DNA of 64,000 bases, from assembly GCF_027920745.1 (NCBI RefSeq), contig NZ_JAQIBB010000101.1, forward strand, positions 1 to 64,000, written 5' to 3'. Below the pieces are notes generated by a model. That model saw only the letters and a list, made by a program, of their open reading frames with translations. It was not told where the DNA came from and ran no database searches. The DNA is from Gallibacterium faecale. Its GTDB lineage: Bacteria > Pseudomonadota > Gammaproteobacteria > Enterobacterales > Pasteurellaceae. Positions 17,718 through 25,501 of this stretch are shown one piece after another. The translations under genes were made by a program, and so were the position numbers. Each line of letters starts with the position of its first letter. Within the stretch, counting starts at the first letter, position 1.

Positions 17718-19223
17718 ATGCAAAACTATCAAATTTACACGGCTTTTGCCTTATATCTTGTTGTCATTTTAGGCATCGGTGTTTATGCCTACTATTCCAC
17801 GAAAAATTTTAATGACTACATTTTAGGTGGTCGTAAAATGGGAAGCTTCGTAACTGCAATGTCTGCTGGTGCGTCTGATATGTCGGGTTGGTTGTTGCTT
17901 GGGCTGCCGGGAGCAATTTTTGTTACTGGATTGTCCGAAGCTTGGATTGCCGTAGGGTTAACAGTTGGTGCTTATTTTAATTATCGAATTGTGGCAGGAC
18001 GTTTGCGTGTTTTCACAGAACAGTATGGTAATGCGTTAACTCTTCCTGAGTTTTTTGCAGTACGTTTCCCACATCGTGCTAAATCATTGAAAATTATTTC
18101 ATCTTCTGTGATTTTATTCTTCTTTACGATTTATTGTGCTTCTGGTGTAGTGGCAGGTGCGAAATTATTCCAAAGTTTGCTTGATATTGATTATGGCACC
18201 GCATTACTTTTCGGCGCTATTGCAACGATTACATACACATTTATTGGTGGTTATTTAGCGATTTCATGGAGTGATACAATTCAAGCTTCGTTAATGATTT
18301 TTGCTTTATTACTTGCACCAGTGATTGTGTTATTAAATATTAGCTGGGATGAAATTTCAGCTGCCTTAGCGATTAAATCAGAACAAACTGGTATTCCTTA
18401 TTCAAACTGGCTTTATAACGTATCAGGTATTGGCGTGATTTCAGCACTTTCTTGGGGATTAGGTTATTTCGGTCAGCCACATATTTTGGCGCGTTTTATG
18501 GCAGCAAGTTCAGTAAAAGCTTTAGAAAAAGCGCGTGTAATTGGAATTACCTGGATGATCTTATGTTTAGGTGGCGCTTGTGCAGTAGGCTATTTTGGCT
18601 TAGCTTATTTTGAAGTAAATAAAGTGATGCTTGATTCTGCTGAATCAGTCTTTATTGAAATCTCAAAAGCGATCTTCAATCCTTGGATCGTAGGTATTGT
18701 ATTATCAGCGATTTTAGCCGCGATTATGAGTACATTATCCGCTCAGTTTTTAATGTGTTCAGCAGCGATTACAGAAGATTTTTATCACGGCTTCTTACGT
18801 AAAAACGCATCAAGTAAAGAGCTGGTTTGGGTTGGGCGTATTATGGTGTTAATCATTGCTGTTATTGCGATGTTAATTGCACAAGATCCAAATTCTAAAG
18901 TTATGGGCTTGGTTTCTTATGCTTGGGCTGGATTTGGCGCTTCATTTGGACCATTAGTTATCTTATCTTTATTTAACCGTAACATTACTTCAAATGCGGC
19001 ATTATGGGGAATGTTGGCGGGTGCGGTTACTGTGGTGGCGTGGAAACCATTAATGCACACATTAAATTGGAATGATATTGCTAACTTATACGAAATTATT
19101 CCTGGTTTCTTAGCTTGTTCAATTGTAACTGTAACTTCATCAATTTTCTCGCCAGTAGCGAAAGATGTTGCAGAGAAATTTGATGCGGCGGTAGAAACTT
19201 TTAATGCACAAAGAAATGGATAA
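17718..19223 (+). CDS. putP: Sodium/proline symporter PutP
   Basis: Inner-membrane Na+-coupled proline uptake protein of the SSS family, feeding PutA. About 13 hydrophobic segments are seen, with the family motifs YILGGRKMGSFVTAMSAGASDMSGWLL (given here as two joined short motifs, YILGGRKMG and SAGASDMSGWL) and, later, ILAAIMSTLSAQFLMCS. Length is 501 residues, as in E. coli. The start ATG follows CAGGAAGAACAT, 20 bp after putA, so the two form an operon closed by a strong terminator. Confidence 0.94.
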   Translation: MQNYQIYTAFALYLVVILGIGVYAYYSTKNFNDYILGGRKMGSFVTAMSAGASDMSGWLLLGLPGAIFVTGLSEAWIAVGLTVGAYFNYRIVAGRLRVFTEQYGNALTLPEFFAVRFPHRAKSLKIISSSVILFFFTIYCASGVVAGAKLFQSLLDIDYGTALLFGAIATITYTFIGGYLAISWSDTIQASLMIFALLLAPVIVLLNISWDEISAALAIKSEQTGIPYSNWLYNVSGIGVISALSWGLGYFGQPHILARFMAASSVKALEKARVIGITWMILCLGGACAVGYFGLAYFEVNKVMLDSAESVFIEISKAIFNPWIVGIVLSAILAAIMSTLSAQFLMCSAAITEDFYHGFLRKNASSKELVWVGRIMVLIIAVIAMLIAQDPNSKVMGLVSYAWAGFGASFGPLVILSLFNRNITSNAALWGMLAGAVTVVAWKPLMHTLNWNDIANLYEIIPGFLACSIVTVTSSIFSPVAKDVAEKFDAAVETFNAQRNG

Positions 19224-19244
19224 CTTATTAAGTTAATTATTCTG

Positions 19245-19270
19245 ATAAGGGCTGAATTTTCAGCCCTTAT
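19245..19270 (+). terminator. Terminator after putP
   Basis: An 11-bp perfect stem (ATAAGGGCTGA / TCAGCCCTTAT) with an ATTT loop, 21 bp after the putP stop. The trailing T-run is short and mixed. Confidence 0.75.
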
Positions 19271-19409
19271 TTGTGTAAGAAAGAGGGTATTTTTAATTGA
19301 TTTGTTTAAAGAAGAAACAAACTTAAATCCTTATTTTAAAAAGACTTGACGAAGTCAAGGAAAGTGAATATATTGCAACTCCTCCATTCTATTAATGAAT
19401 TCTTTCAGT

Positions 19410-19499
19410 GGTGAGATGTCCGAGAGGCTGAAGGAGCACGCCTGGAAAGTGTGTATGTGCGAAAGTGCATCGAGGGTTCGAATCCCTCTCTCACCGCCA
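19410..19499 (+). tRNA. tRNA-Ser (anticodon GGA)
   Basis: A class II tRNA of 90 bases including the encoded CCA. The acceptor stem GGTGAGA pairs with TCTCACC; the anticodon loop CTGGAAA gives GGA, reading UCC/UCU serine codons; a long variable arm follows; and the T-arm carries GGTTCGAATCC. The sequence closely follows E. coli tRNA-Ser(GGA). A predicted reading frame running through it is an artefact. The 3' end borders a small accessory patch, a common insertion context. Confidence 0.96.
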
Positions 19500-19501
19500 G
19501 A

Positions 19502-19688
19502 AAATAGCATTTTAATTACTCGCTTTGATAATCTTTCGCTTTATATCCAAAAAGTCATAATCAGAAAGCTATTAGATCTTAACTCGATGAGAAATTGCTT
19601 AGATGTGCTTACTTCTTTAGCATTGGATTTTGTTATGGGAGACTATAACATCGTAGCATTGATTGAAAATATAAACCTTGTGGAATAA
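19502..19688 (+). other. Decayed or noncoding stretch downstream of tRNA-Ser
   Basis: An open frame of about 60 codons continues from the tRNA and ends at 19688, reading protein-like text such as LDVLTSLALDFVMGDYN, but it has no start codon with a ribosome site. I do not recognise it. It could be the tail of a gene truncated by an insertion event next to the tRNA, or chance. Confidence 0.25.
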
Positions 19689-19708
19689 GCTCCGAAACTC
19701 TTCAAACT

Positions 19709-19734
19709 AGGCTGGTTTTTCCAGTCTTTTTTAT
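19709..19734 (+). terminator. Rho-independent terminator
   Basis: AGGCTGG and CCAGTCT pair (one G-T wobble) around a TTTTT loop, followed by TTTTTT. It could end tRNA-Ser transcription or a lost gene upstream, and insulates the toxin-antitoxin promoter. Confidence 0.7.
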
Positions 19735-19763
19735 AATTCAAGACTATAAAAAAACTTTTAATG

Positions 19764-19784
19764 GTGCTATATTTAGTGCTAAAT
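19764..19784 (+). promoter_or_regulatory. Probable operator of the toxin-antitoxin operon
   Basis: Two GTGCTA repeats 12 bp apart, the second inside a near-palindrome ATTTAGTGCTAAAT, lie 22 bp before the antitoxin start. Type II antitoxins usually bind such elements to repress their own operon; binding here is inferred from position and symmetry. Confidence 0.45.
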
Positions 19785-19805
19785 GATAACTGTGAGGTAT
19801 AAACA

Positions 19806-20066
19806 ATGGCTATTCATCAAATATTAACAAGTAATGTAGCAAGCATTACAGACTTGAAAAAAAATCCGATGGGTGTAATTACACAAGGCACGATAGAAGA
19901 TGGCGCAATCGCAATTTTAAACAGAAATGAACCTGTTTTTTATTGTGTTAGCCCAGAATTATTTGCCTATATTCAAGAGGTACTAGAAGACGCTGAACTA
20001 GGTGAACAAGCGAAACAACGCCTTGCAACGCTTGAGCCAGTAGAGGTTACACTTGATGACCTATAA
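19806..20066 (+). CDS. Type II antitoxin, Phd/YefM (StbD-like) family
   Basis: An 86-residue protein that should neutralise the RelE-type toxin encoded just after it and repress their shared promoter. The N-terminal part (MAIHQILTSNVASITDLKKN, then PMGVI) has the fold signature of Phd/YefM antitoxins, followed by NRNEPVFYCVSPELFAYI and an acidic toxin-wrapping tail (LEPVEVTLDDL). A ribosome site TGAGG precedes the ATG. It overlaps the toxin gene by 11 bp. The antitoxin is not a ribbon-helix-helix RelB, so the pair is a mixed Phd/RelE module. Confidence 0.88.
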   Translation: MAIHQILTSNVASITDLKKNPMGVITQGTIEDGAIAILNRNEPVFYCVSPELFAYIQEVLEDAELGEQAKQRLATLEPVEVTLDDL

Positions 20067-20343
20067 ACTTATTTTTGATAAAAGAGCGTTGAAAGAATGG
20101 CAAAAATTAGGTGATGCCGTTCGAGAACAATTTAAAATAAAACTTGCTGAACGGTTAGAGAATCCATTAATTCCTAGTGATAAATTACATGGGTTTCAAA
20201 CACTTTATAAAATAAAATTACGTTCTTCAGGTTATCGTCTCGTTTATGACGTAAACGACAATGAAATAACGGTGATTGTGCTTTCAGTTGGAAAAAGAGA
20301 AAGATTAGAAGTATATAAAAAGGCATTATCACGCAAAGTTTGA
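20056..20343 (+). CDS. relE: RelE-family toxin (ribosome-dependent mRNA endonuclease)
   Basis: A 95-residue protein very like E. coli RelE: FDKRALKEWQKLGDAVREQF, KLHGFQTLYKIKLRSSGYRLVY, and LSVGKRERLEVYKKAL. The catalytic arginines in KLRSSGYR and GKRER and the tyrosine of EVY are kept, so it looks intact. RelE toxins cut mRNA in the ribosomal A site during stress. The start ATG overlaps the end of the antitoxin gene, and its stop is followed 8 bp later by a 12-C tract. Confidence 0.9.
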   Translation: MTYKLIFDKRALKEWQKLGDAVREQFKIKLAERLENPLIPSDKLHGFQTLYKIKLRSSGYRLVYDVNDNEITVIVLSVGKRERLEVYKKALSRKV

Positions 20344-20351
20344 TCTGCCTT

Positions 20352-20363
20352 CCCCCCCCCCCC
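20352..20363. repeat. Homopolymer of 12 C (12 G on the minus strand)
   Basis: Twelve consecutive C, very unusual in this AT-rich DNA, lie between the relE stop and the IS3 remnant. Such tracts slip readily in replication and sequencing, so the true count may vary. On the minus strand it lies just outside the remnant transposase end, where IS3-group elements often carry a short G/C run. Confidence 0.85.
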
Positions 20364-20383
20364 TCCTCTGACAAATTGAGTTG

Positions 20384-20551
20384 TTATTTTAAGGACTGAA
20401 TTCTGTATTGAACAGGACTCAGTCTGTTTAGTTTTAATTGTATTCTTTCCTCATTGTAATAACGAACGTTTACTGTGATAACGGAATCAAGTTCTTTACT
20501 GTGATCTGTGCATTTCTGTGTATTGGATAATAAGTCCAACTTAGGAGAAGA
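20384..20551 (-). pseudogene. IS3-family transposase remnant (C-terminal end)
   Basis: On the minus strand a 55-codon open stretch ends with RYYNEERIQLKLNRLSPVQY and then RIQSLK, the hallmark C-terminus of IS3-family (IS150-like) OrfB integrases. Only the last 35 or so residues look like transposase. Upstream the frame runs into SSPKLDLLSN, where TCCTAAGTTGGACTT resembles an IS3-group terminal repeat. This suggests an element whose interior was deleted, leaving one end fused to the gene tail. The catalytic DDE core is absent, so it cannot move by itself. Confidence 0.75.
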
Positions 20552-20575
20552 TTATTCATTATATAAAATGTATAG

Positions 20576-20610
20576 AAAAACCCATAACTTTGTGGGAAAT
20601 TATGGGTTTT
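20576..20610 (-). terminator. Terminator after glpK
   Basis: AAAACCCATAA and TTATGGGTTTT form an 11-bp stem with a 12-base loop, followed on the minus strand by TTCTATAC after a T-run. It closes the glpFK operon and separates it from the accessory patch. Confidence 0.8.
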
Positions 20611-20643
20611 GATTTAAGTGGACGATTATGGAATTGTTAAGGT

Positions 20644-22164
20644 TTAGATATCATCTTCAGCGTCTTCTTTTGCCCATTCTAAAGCACGTTTAACCGCTTT
20701 TTTCCAACCTTTATAACGACGTTGTTGTTTTGCTTCATCTTGATCTGGAATAAAGGTTCTTTCCACAGAGGCTTTATCACGTAACTCTTCAAGATTTTGC
20801 CAGAAACCTGTTGCTAGACCAGCAAGGTAAGCTGCGCCGAGTGCTGTAACTTCTTTTACTGTCGGGCGTTCAACTTGAGTGTTAAGAATATCTGCTTGGA
20901 ATTGCATTAGGAAATTATTGGCTGTTGCACCTCCATCAACACGTAAGGTTTGTAATTTTTCGCCTGAATCTGACTGCATTGCTTCCAAAACATCGCGAGT
21001 TTGATATGCAATAGATTCTAATGTTGCCCGTACAATGTGATTACGGTTGGCTCCACGAGAAAGACCAACAATGACACCACGTGCATAAGGATCCCAATAT
21101 GGCGCACCTAAACCAGTGAAGGCAGGAACAACATAAACGCCATTACAATCATGAACTTTTTGGGCAAAGTATTCAGTATCAGAGCTATCATGAACAATTT
21201 TGAGTTCATCACGTAACCATTGAATAGATGCACCTGCAACAAATACAGAACCTTCTAGAGCATACGCGGGTTCACCTTTGGCATTACAACAGATGGTGGT
21301 TAATAAACCATTTTTTGAGGTAATAGCTTTATCACCAGTGTTCATTAACATAAAACAACCTGTGCCATAAGTGTTTTTTGCTTGTCCCGGATTAACACAA
21401 AGATGTCCATAGAGTGCTGCTTGTTGGTCGCCAGCAATCCCTGCGATTGGAATACGAATTCCTCCTTTACCACCAATATTGGTTTGTCCGTAAATTTCAG
21501 ATGAATTTTTTACTTCTGGGAGCATTGAGCGAGGAATACCAAGAATTTCCAGCATCTTTTCATCCCATTGTTTAGTATGAATGTTGAACATCATTGTACG
21601 AGAAGCATTGGTGTAATCTGTAACATGAACACGACCTTGAGTTAATTTCCAAATTAACCATGTATCCACGGTACCAAAAAGCAAATCACCTTTTTCTGCT
21701 TGTTCTCTTGCACCTTCGACGTTATCTAGAATCCATTTGACTTTTGTACCAGAGAAATATGGGTCAACCACTAAACCAGTTGTATTACGAATATATTCTG
21801 CATAACCTTCAGCTTTTAACTTGTCACAAAATTCAGCAGTACGGCGGCATTGCCATACAATAGCATTGTAAACTGGTTTACCCGTATTTTTATCCCAGAC
21901 AATCGTTGTTTCACGTTGGTTAGTGATACCGATAGCGGCAATTTGATCGGAACTAATACCAGTTTTAGCGACAACTTCGTTTAATGTTGAGCTTTGTGTT
22001 GCCCAAATTTCCATAGGATCATGTTCAACCCAGCCTGCTTTTGGGTAGATTTGTGTAAATTCACGTTGAGCAATCCCAACAATATTAGCATTATGATCGA
22101 GTAAGACTGCACGAGAACTGGTTGTACCTTGATCTAAAGCGATGATGTATTTTTTATCTGTCAT
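20644..22164 (-). CDS. glpK: Glycerol kinase GlpK
   Basis: Phosphorylates glycerol to sn-glycerol-3-phosphate, trapping it in the cell. FGGY-kinase signatures are present: YIIALDQGTTSSRAVL at the N-terminus, the GITNQRETTIVWD segment, GIAGDQQAALYGH, and the C-terminal LRVDGGATANNFLMQFQADI. Length is 506 residues, close to E. coli (502). It follows glpF by 25 bp; both are expected to be induced by glycerol-3-phosphate through GlpR and by CRP. Confidence 0.97.
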   Translation of the reverse strand: MTDKKYIIALDQGTTSSRAVLLDHNANIVGIAQREFTQIYPKAGWVEHDPMEIWATQSSTLNEVVAKTGISSDQIAAIGITNQRETTIVWDKNTGKPVYNAIVWQCRRTAEFCDKLKAEGYAEYIRNTTGLVVDPYFSGTKVKWILDNVEGAREQAEKGDLLFGTVDTWLIWKLTQGRVHVTDYTNASRTMMFNIHTKQWDEKMLEILGIPRSMLPEVKNSSEIYGQTNIGGKGGIRIPIAGIAGDQQAALYGHLCVNPGQAKNTYGTGCFMLMNTGDKAITSKNGLLTTICCNAKGEPAYALEGSVFVAGASIQWLRDELKIVHDSSDTEYFAQKVHDCNGVYVVPAFTGLGAPYWDPYARGVIVGLSRGANRNHIVRATLESIAYQTRDVLEAMQSDSGEKLQTLRVDGGATANNFLMQFQADILNTQVERPTVKEVTALGAAYLAGLATGFWQNLEELRDKASVERTFIPDQDEAKQQRRYKGWKKAVKRALEWAKEDAEDDI

Positions 22165-22189
22165 AATAATTACCTTTTAAACGAAGTAT

Positions 22190-22996
22190 TTAGTTATTAA
22201 TTTTACAACTATTACATGGGAGATTCGCACCGATAAATTGACGGTAGCCCCAAGCGCCGATTAAACCACCAATAATTGGAGCAATGATTGGAATTAATGC
22301 GTAAGGAATAGCAGTACCTCCAGTCATCGCAATTTCACCCCAACCAAAAAGTGTTGCGAAGAGTTTTGGACCAAAATCACGTGCTGGATTCATTGCAAAA
22401 CCTGTTAATGGCCCCATAGCACCGCCAAGTACAGCAATTAAAATACCAATGAGCAATGGCGCAAGTGGACCGCGAGGAACGCCGTTACCATCATCAGTAA
22501 GAGCTAAAATCAAAGCAACAAGAGTCGCGGTTAAAGTCATTTCGACTAATGCGGCAGTAGCGATATCAATATGAGGGTTTGGGTAAGTTGAGAAGATACC
22601 GGCGGTAAAGAGGCTATCTACGGAGCCACGCATAATATGTTGTGTTGCTTCATAATCAATAATGACACCACGATAGAGTAGATAAACAATTGCTGCTCCA
22701 CAGAATCCACCAAGCATTTGTGCACCAATAAAAGGCAATACTTTCTTACCATCAAAACAAGCAAACTTCCATAATGCGATAGTCACTGCAGGGTTGAGAT
22801 GAGCTCCTGATACACCAGCAGTCAAATAAACTGCCAGCGCTACACCCATTCCCCAAACAATACTAATTTCCCACAGACCAAATTGTGCGCCTGCAACACG
22901 AGCAGCGGCTACACAACCGCAACCAAAAAATATCAATAATGCAGTACCAAGAAACTCAGCAATACATTGACCTTTAAGTGAATGATCAAGTTCCAT
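22190..22996 (-). CDS. glpF: Glycerol uptake facilitator GlpF
   Basis: Aquaglyceroporin of the inner membrane that lets glycerol diffuse in. Six membrane helices and both pore motifs are visible: HLNPAVTIALW and AMNPARDFGPKLF. Length is 268 residues, with a cysteine-containing tail (LPCNSCKINN). It is the first gene of the operon, with an AAGGAGT ribosome site. The 268-bp region upstream holds GlpR-like operators and a CRP-like site. Confidence 0.96.
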   Translation of the reverse strand: MELDHSLKGQCIAEFLGTALLIFFGCGCVAAARVAGAQFGLWEISIVWGMGVALAVYLTAGVSGAHLNPAVTIALWKFACFDGKKVLPFIGAQMLGGFCGAAIVYLLYRGVIIDYEATQHIMRGSVDSLFTAGIFSTYPNPHIDIATAALVEMTLTATLVALILALTDDGNGVPRGPLAPLLIGILIAVLGGAMGPLTGFAMNPARDFGPKLFATLFGWGEIAMTGGTAIPYALIPIIAPIIGGLIGAWGYRQFIGANLPCNSCKINN

Positions 22997-23041
22997 AAAG
23001 ACTCCTTAATATGTCGAGATAAGTAGAGAGTAAGTAAATTT

Positions 23042-23061
23042 AATGTTCAATATCGAACATT
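23042..23061 (-). promoter_or_regulatory. GlpR-like operator 1 upstream of glpF
   Basis: AATGTTCAATATCGAACATT is a near-perfect palindrome that fits the E. coli GlpR operator pattern (ATGTTC ... GAACAT). It sits 45 bp from the glpF start, a position suited to repression. The match is seen; the regulator gene is not in this window. Confidence 0.65.
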
Positions 23062-23156
23062 TGTGGGGTATTTAAGGACAAAAATGTACTTTTATAAAGT
23101 TTGTTTTTTCGAAAATGAGAGGTTTGTCAAAAAAATTGTTGTTTTTCTAAAATAAA

Positions 23157-23172
23157 TGAGAGGTATTTCACA
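23157..23172 (-). promoter_or_regulatory. CRP-like site upstream of glpF
   Basis: TGAGA-N6-TCACA, one mismatch from the CRP consensus, about 160 bp before glpF and between the two GlpR-like boxes. CRP activation of glpFK is well known in enterobacteria; here it is inferred. Confidence 0.4.
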
Positions 23173-23194
23173 AAAAATGGAGGGTTAAAATTTA

Positions 23195-23214
23195 AATGTT
23201 CGTTAAAAATAGAA
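23195..23214 (-). promoter_or_regulatory. GlpR-like operator 2 upstream of glpF
   Basis: The left half (AATGTTCGTTAA) fits the GlpR consensus exactly, while the right half is degenerate. A second, weaker operator is usual for GlpR-controlled promoters. Confidence 0.4.
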
Positions 23215-23215
23215 A

Positions 23216-23257
23216 ACTCTCTCGATTTTGCTCAAAAAGGCGTAAGATCGAGAGAGT
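23216..23257 (-). terminator. Terminator after yciH
   Basis: An 11-bp stem (ACTCTCTCGAT / ATCGAGAGAGT) with a 20-base loop, followed on the minus strand by TTTTCTATTTTT. It ends the pyrF-yciH message just upstream of the glpF control region. Confidence 0.75.
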
Positions 23258-23264
23258 AATATGA

Positions 23265-23585
23265 TTAACCACCAGAAAGTTTTACTTTAAATCCTTTATT
23301 TTCAAGTAGTTGTTTTATAAGGTCACGATTTTCACCTTGGATCTCGATAGTCCCATTTTTGACAGAACCACCACAACCACACCGTTTCTTTAATTCAGAT
23401 GCGAGTTGGTTTAAAGCAGTTGTATCAAGATCGATACCCGAAATCACACAAACACCTTTTCCTTTACGACCAGAAGTCTGGCGTTGTATGCGGACAATAC
23501 CATCACCTTTAGGGCGTTGTTCAGATACTTTTTCTGGTTTAATTCGACCTGTTTCCGTTGAGTAAACGAGTTGACTATCCGACAT
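23265..23585 (-). CDS. yciH: SUI1/eIF1-family translation factor YciH
   Basis: A 106-residue bacterial relative of eukaryotic initiation factor eIF1. The SUI1 domain is clear: VRIQRQTSGRKGKGVCVISG, then ELKKRCGCGGSVKNGTIEIQ and a final NKGFKVKLSGG. In E. coli YciH is reported to affect translation initiation fidelity. It begins 3 bp after the pyrF stop, so the pair is co-transcribed, as in many gamma-proteobacteria. Confidence 0.92.
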   Translation of the reverse strand: MSDSQLVYSTETGRIKPEKVSEQRPKGDGIVRIQRQTSGRKGKGVCVISGIDLDTTALNQLASELKKRCGCGGSVKNGTIEIQGENRDLIKQLLENKGFKVKLSGG

Positions 23586-23588
23586 GAA

Positions 23589-24284
23589 TTATCCCTGAAT
23601 AGACGCATTGATTTGTTTCAATACAGCGATAGGATCTGCTGCTTGAGTGATTGGGCGACCAATAACTAAATAATCTGAACCTGCATCAATCGCTTCTCTT
23701 GGCGTCATTACACGACGTTGATCGCCTAATTGACTGCCTTCTGGACGGATGCCCGGCGTAATCAATTTAAAATCATCTCCACAACGTTGACGTAGAATTT
23801 CAACCTCTTGTGGTGAACACACAACACCATCTAAACCAGCGCGTTGACTTAAACGTGCTAGACGAATAACGTGTTCTTCAGGAGAAGTATTTACACCAAT
23901 TTGTAATAAATCTGCTTCTTCCATACTGGTTAAAACAGTAATTGCGATTAAAATTGGGGCATCTTTACCATAAGGTTCGAGAATTTTTTTTGCGGCTTCC
24001 ATCATTCTTAGACCACCACTCGCATGCATATCAACCATCCATACCCCTAAATCAGCAGCAGAACGCACAGCTCTTGCAACAGTGTTAGGAATATCATGGA
24101 ATTTGAGATCTAGGAAAACATCAAAATGACGTTTTTGTAACTCTTTGACGAATTCTGTGCCCAAAGTTGTAAACATCTCTTTACCGACTTTTAGACGACA
24201 TAAACTTGGATCAAGTTGATCTACAAGCTGCATCGCTTCTTTTCTCGTTTCATAATCTAAAGCAACAATAACTTTATTTTCCAT
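23589..24284 (-). CDS. pyrF: Orotidine 5'-phosphate decarboxylase PyrF
   Basis: Last step of UMP synthesis, decarboxylating OMP. The catalytic signature DVFLDLKFHDIPNTVARAV and the phosphate-binding LITPGIRPEGSQLGDQRRV are present, with the final DYLVIGRPITQAADP. Length is 231 residues, slightly shorter than E. coli (245). It lies between lapB and yciH, the usual lapA-lapB-pyrF-yciH order. Confidence 0.96.
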   Translation of the reverse strand: MENKVIVALDYETRKEAMQLVDQLDPSLCRLKVGKEMFTTLGTEFVKELQKRHFDVFLDLKFHDIPNTVARAVRSAADLGVWMVDMHASGGLRMMEAAKKILEPYGKDAPILIAITVLTSMEEADLLQIGVNTSPEEHVIRLARLSQRAGLDGVVCSPQEVEILRQRCGDDFKLITPGIRPEGSQLGDQRRVMTPREAIDAGSDYLVIGRPITQAADPIAVLKQINASIQG

Positions 24285-24313
24285 GATTTTCCTCGTTATG
24301 TTTAAGGTTAAAT

Positions 24314-25501
24314 TTAGTTATCAATTGGTGTAACTGTTTCCCAGTGACGACAAGATGGGCACTGCCATATTAATTTGTGACTTTGAAAACCACAATGATT
24401 ACAACGGTATTTAAAGCCTTGTTTAAGCCTTTCATCAACAATATTGTAGAGTAGTTTTAAACTCTCTTTGCCATTTCCTTCTTCTACTTCATCAATTTGG
24501 TATTGAATAAAACGATGAAAAATTCGCATAGTTGGACGTTTTTCAAGTTGGTGATAAAGGTATTTTTTCGCCGCTGTGGTACCAGATTTTTGTTCAATAT
24601 AGCGAGTAAGCGTTAACGTCACTTCACTATTAACTTTTTGTTCATGTAACCTAAGAAGAAATAATTCTAAGTCTTGGTGATTCGGTAGTTGTTGGTAATA
24701 ATTTACCAATGCTGGAAGTGATTCACTAACGTAAGAAATGTTTTGTTCTGCAATGTGTTCTAACGTTTTGATCGCTTGTTTGTGATCGTTTTGTAAGGCA
24801 TATTCATCAGCTAAAATTAGTGAGGCTCGCACACAATTTGGGGATACGATGAGTGCTTTGGTTAAATAAGAGATGATTTGTTGACGATTTTTCTTTTCTT
24901 CTTGTTCTTGTTGTAGCGCTAATTCGCAATAATAATGAGAAAGGGCAATATTATTTTCAGATTGTGTAAGTTTGCGATAGCGTTCACCAACATCAATAGC
25001 TTTATGCCATTCTTTAGTCCGCTGATAGATATTTGCTAATTCATGTAATGCATTTTCGGCATAATCAGGTTCATCACTTAACTCTTGATATAATTTTTCT
25101 GCACGATCTAGAAAACCAATGAACATAAAATCTTTAGCAAGTTGTTGTTTAGTCAGTAACTTTTGTTCATAGGTGTAATTAGGGTTACTATCAATGTTTT
25201 GATGAATACGTAGTGCACGATCGACTTCTCCTCGAGAACGAAAGAGATTGCCTAATGTTAGTTCAGCTTCAAATTGGGAGCTATTGTTGATAGCATTTTC
25301 TGATTCTTGTTTCTCTAACATTTTCAAAAAAAGATCGACAGCTTTCTCTTGTTGATTAGAAAGCAAAAAGTTTACCCCTGTCATATAATCACGGGATAAT
25401 TTATTACTAATTTCTTCTTGATCTTTTTTTGCACTTCTATGCCCCATATACCAGCCATAAGCAGCTGCAATCGGCAACAGAAGAAAGAGAAGTTCTAGCA
25501 T
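24314..25501 (-). CDS. lapB: Lipopolysaccharide assembly protein LapB
   Basis: Membrane-anchored tetratricopeptide-repeat protein that controls LpxC turnover through FtsH and so balances LPS with phospholipid. One N-terminal membrane helix (LELLFLLLPIAAAYGWYMGH) is followed by several TPR units and a C-terminal rubredoxin-like metal domain with two Cys pairs (RCNHCGF and WQCPSCRHW). Length is 395 residues. Its ATG overlaps the lapA stop by one base. Confidence 0.94.
   Translation of the reverse strand: MLELLFLLLPIAAAYGWYMGHRSAKKDQEEISNKLSRDYMTGVNFLLSNQQEKAVDLFLKMLEKQESENAINNSSQFEAELTLGNLFRSRGEVDRALRIHQNIDSNPNYTYEQKLLTKQQLAKDFMFIGFLDRAEKLYQELSDEPDYAENALHELANIYQRTKEWHKAIDVGERYRKLTQSENNIALSHYYCELALQQEQEEKKNRQQIISYLTKALIVSPNCVRASLILADEYALQNDHKQAIKTLEHIAEQNISYVSESLPALVNYYQQLPNHQDLELFLLRLHEQKVNSEVTLTLTRYIEQKSGTTAAKKYLYHQLEKRPTMRIFHRFIQYQIDEVEEGNGKESLKLLYNIVDERLKQGFKYRCNHCGFQSHKLIWQCPSCRHWETVTPIDN

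Noticed and set aside
19395..19688. A 97-codon open frame starting MNSFSGEMSERLKEHAW
   Set aside because: Its first third is a read-through of tRNA-Ser(GGA), a common artefact. Only the tail after the tRNA is kept, as a low-confidence decayed stretch.
20174..20374. A minus-strand open frame running through the poly-C tract (GGGG run in the protein)
   Set aside because: It lies antisense to relE, has no ribosome site, and its reading depends on the homopolymer length.
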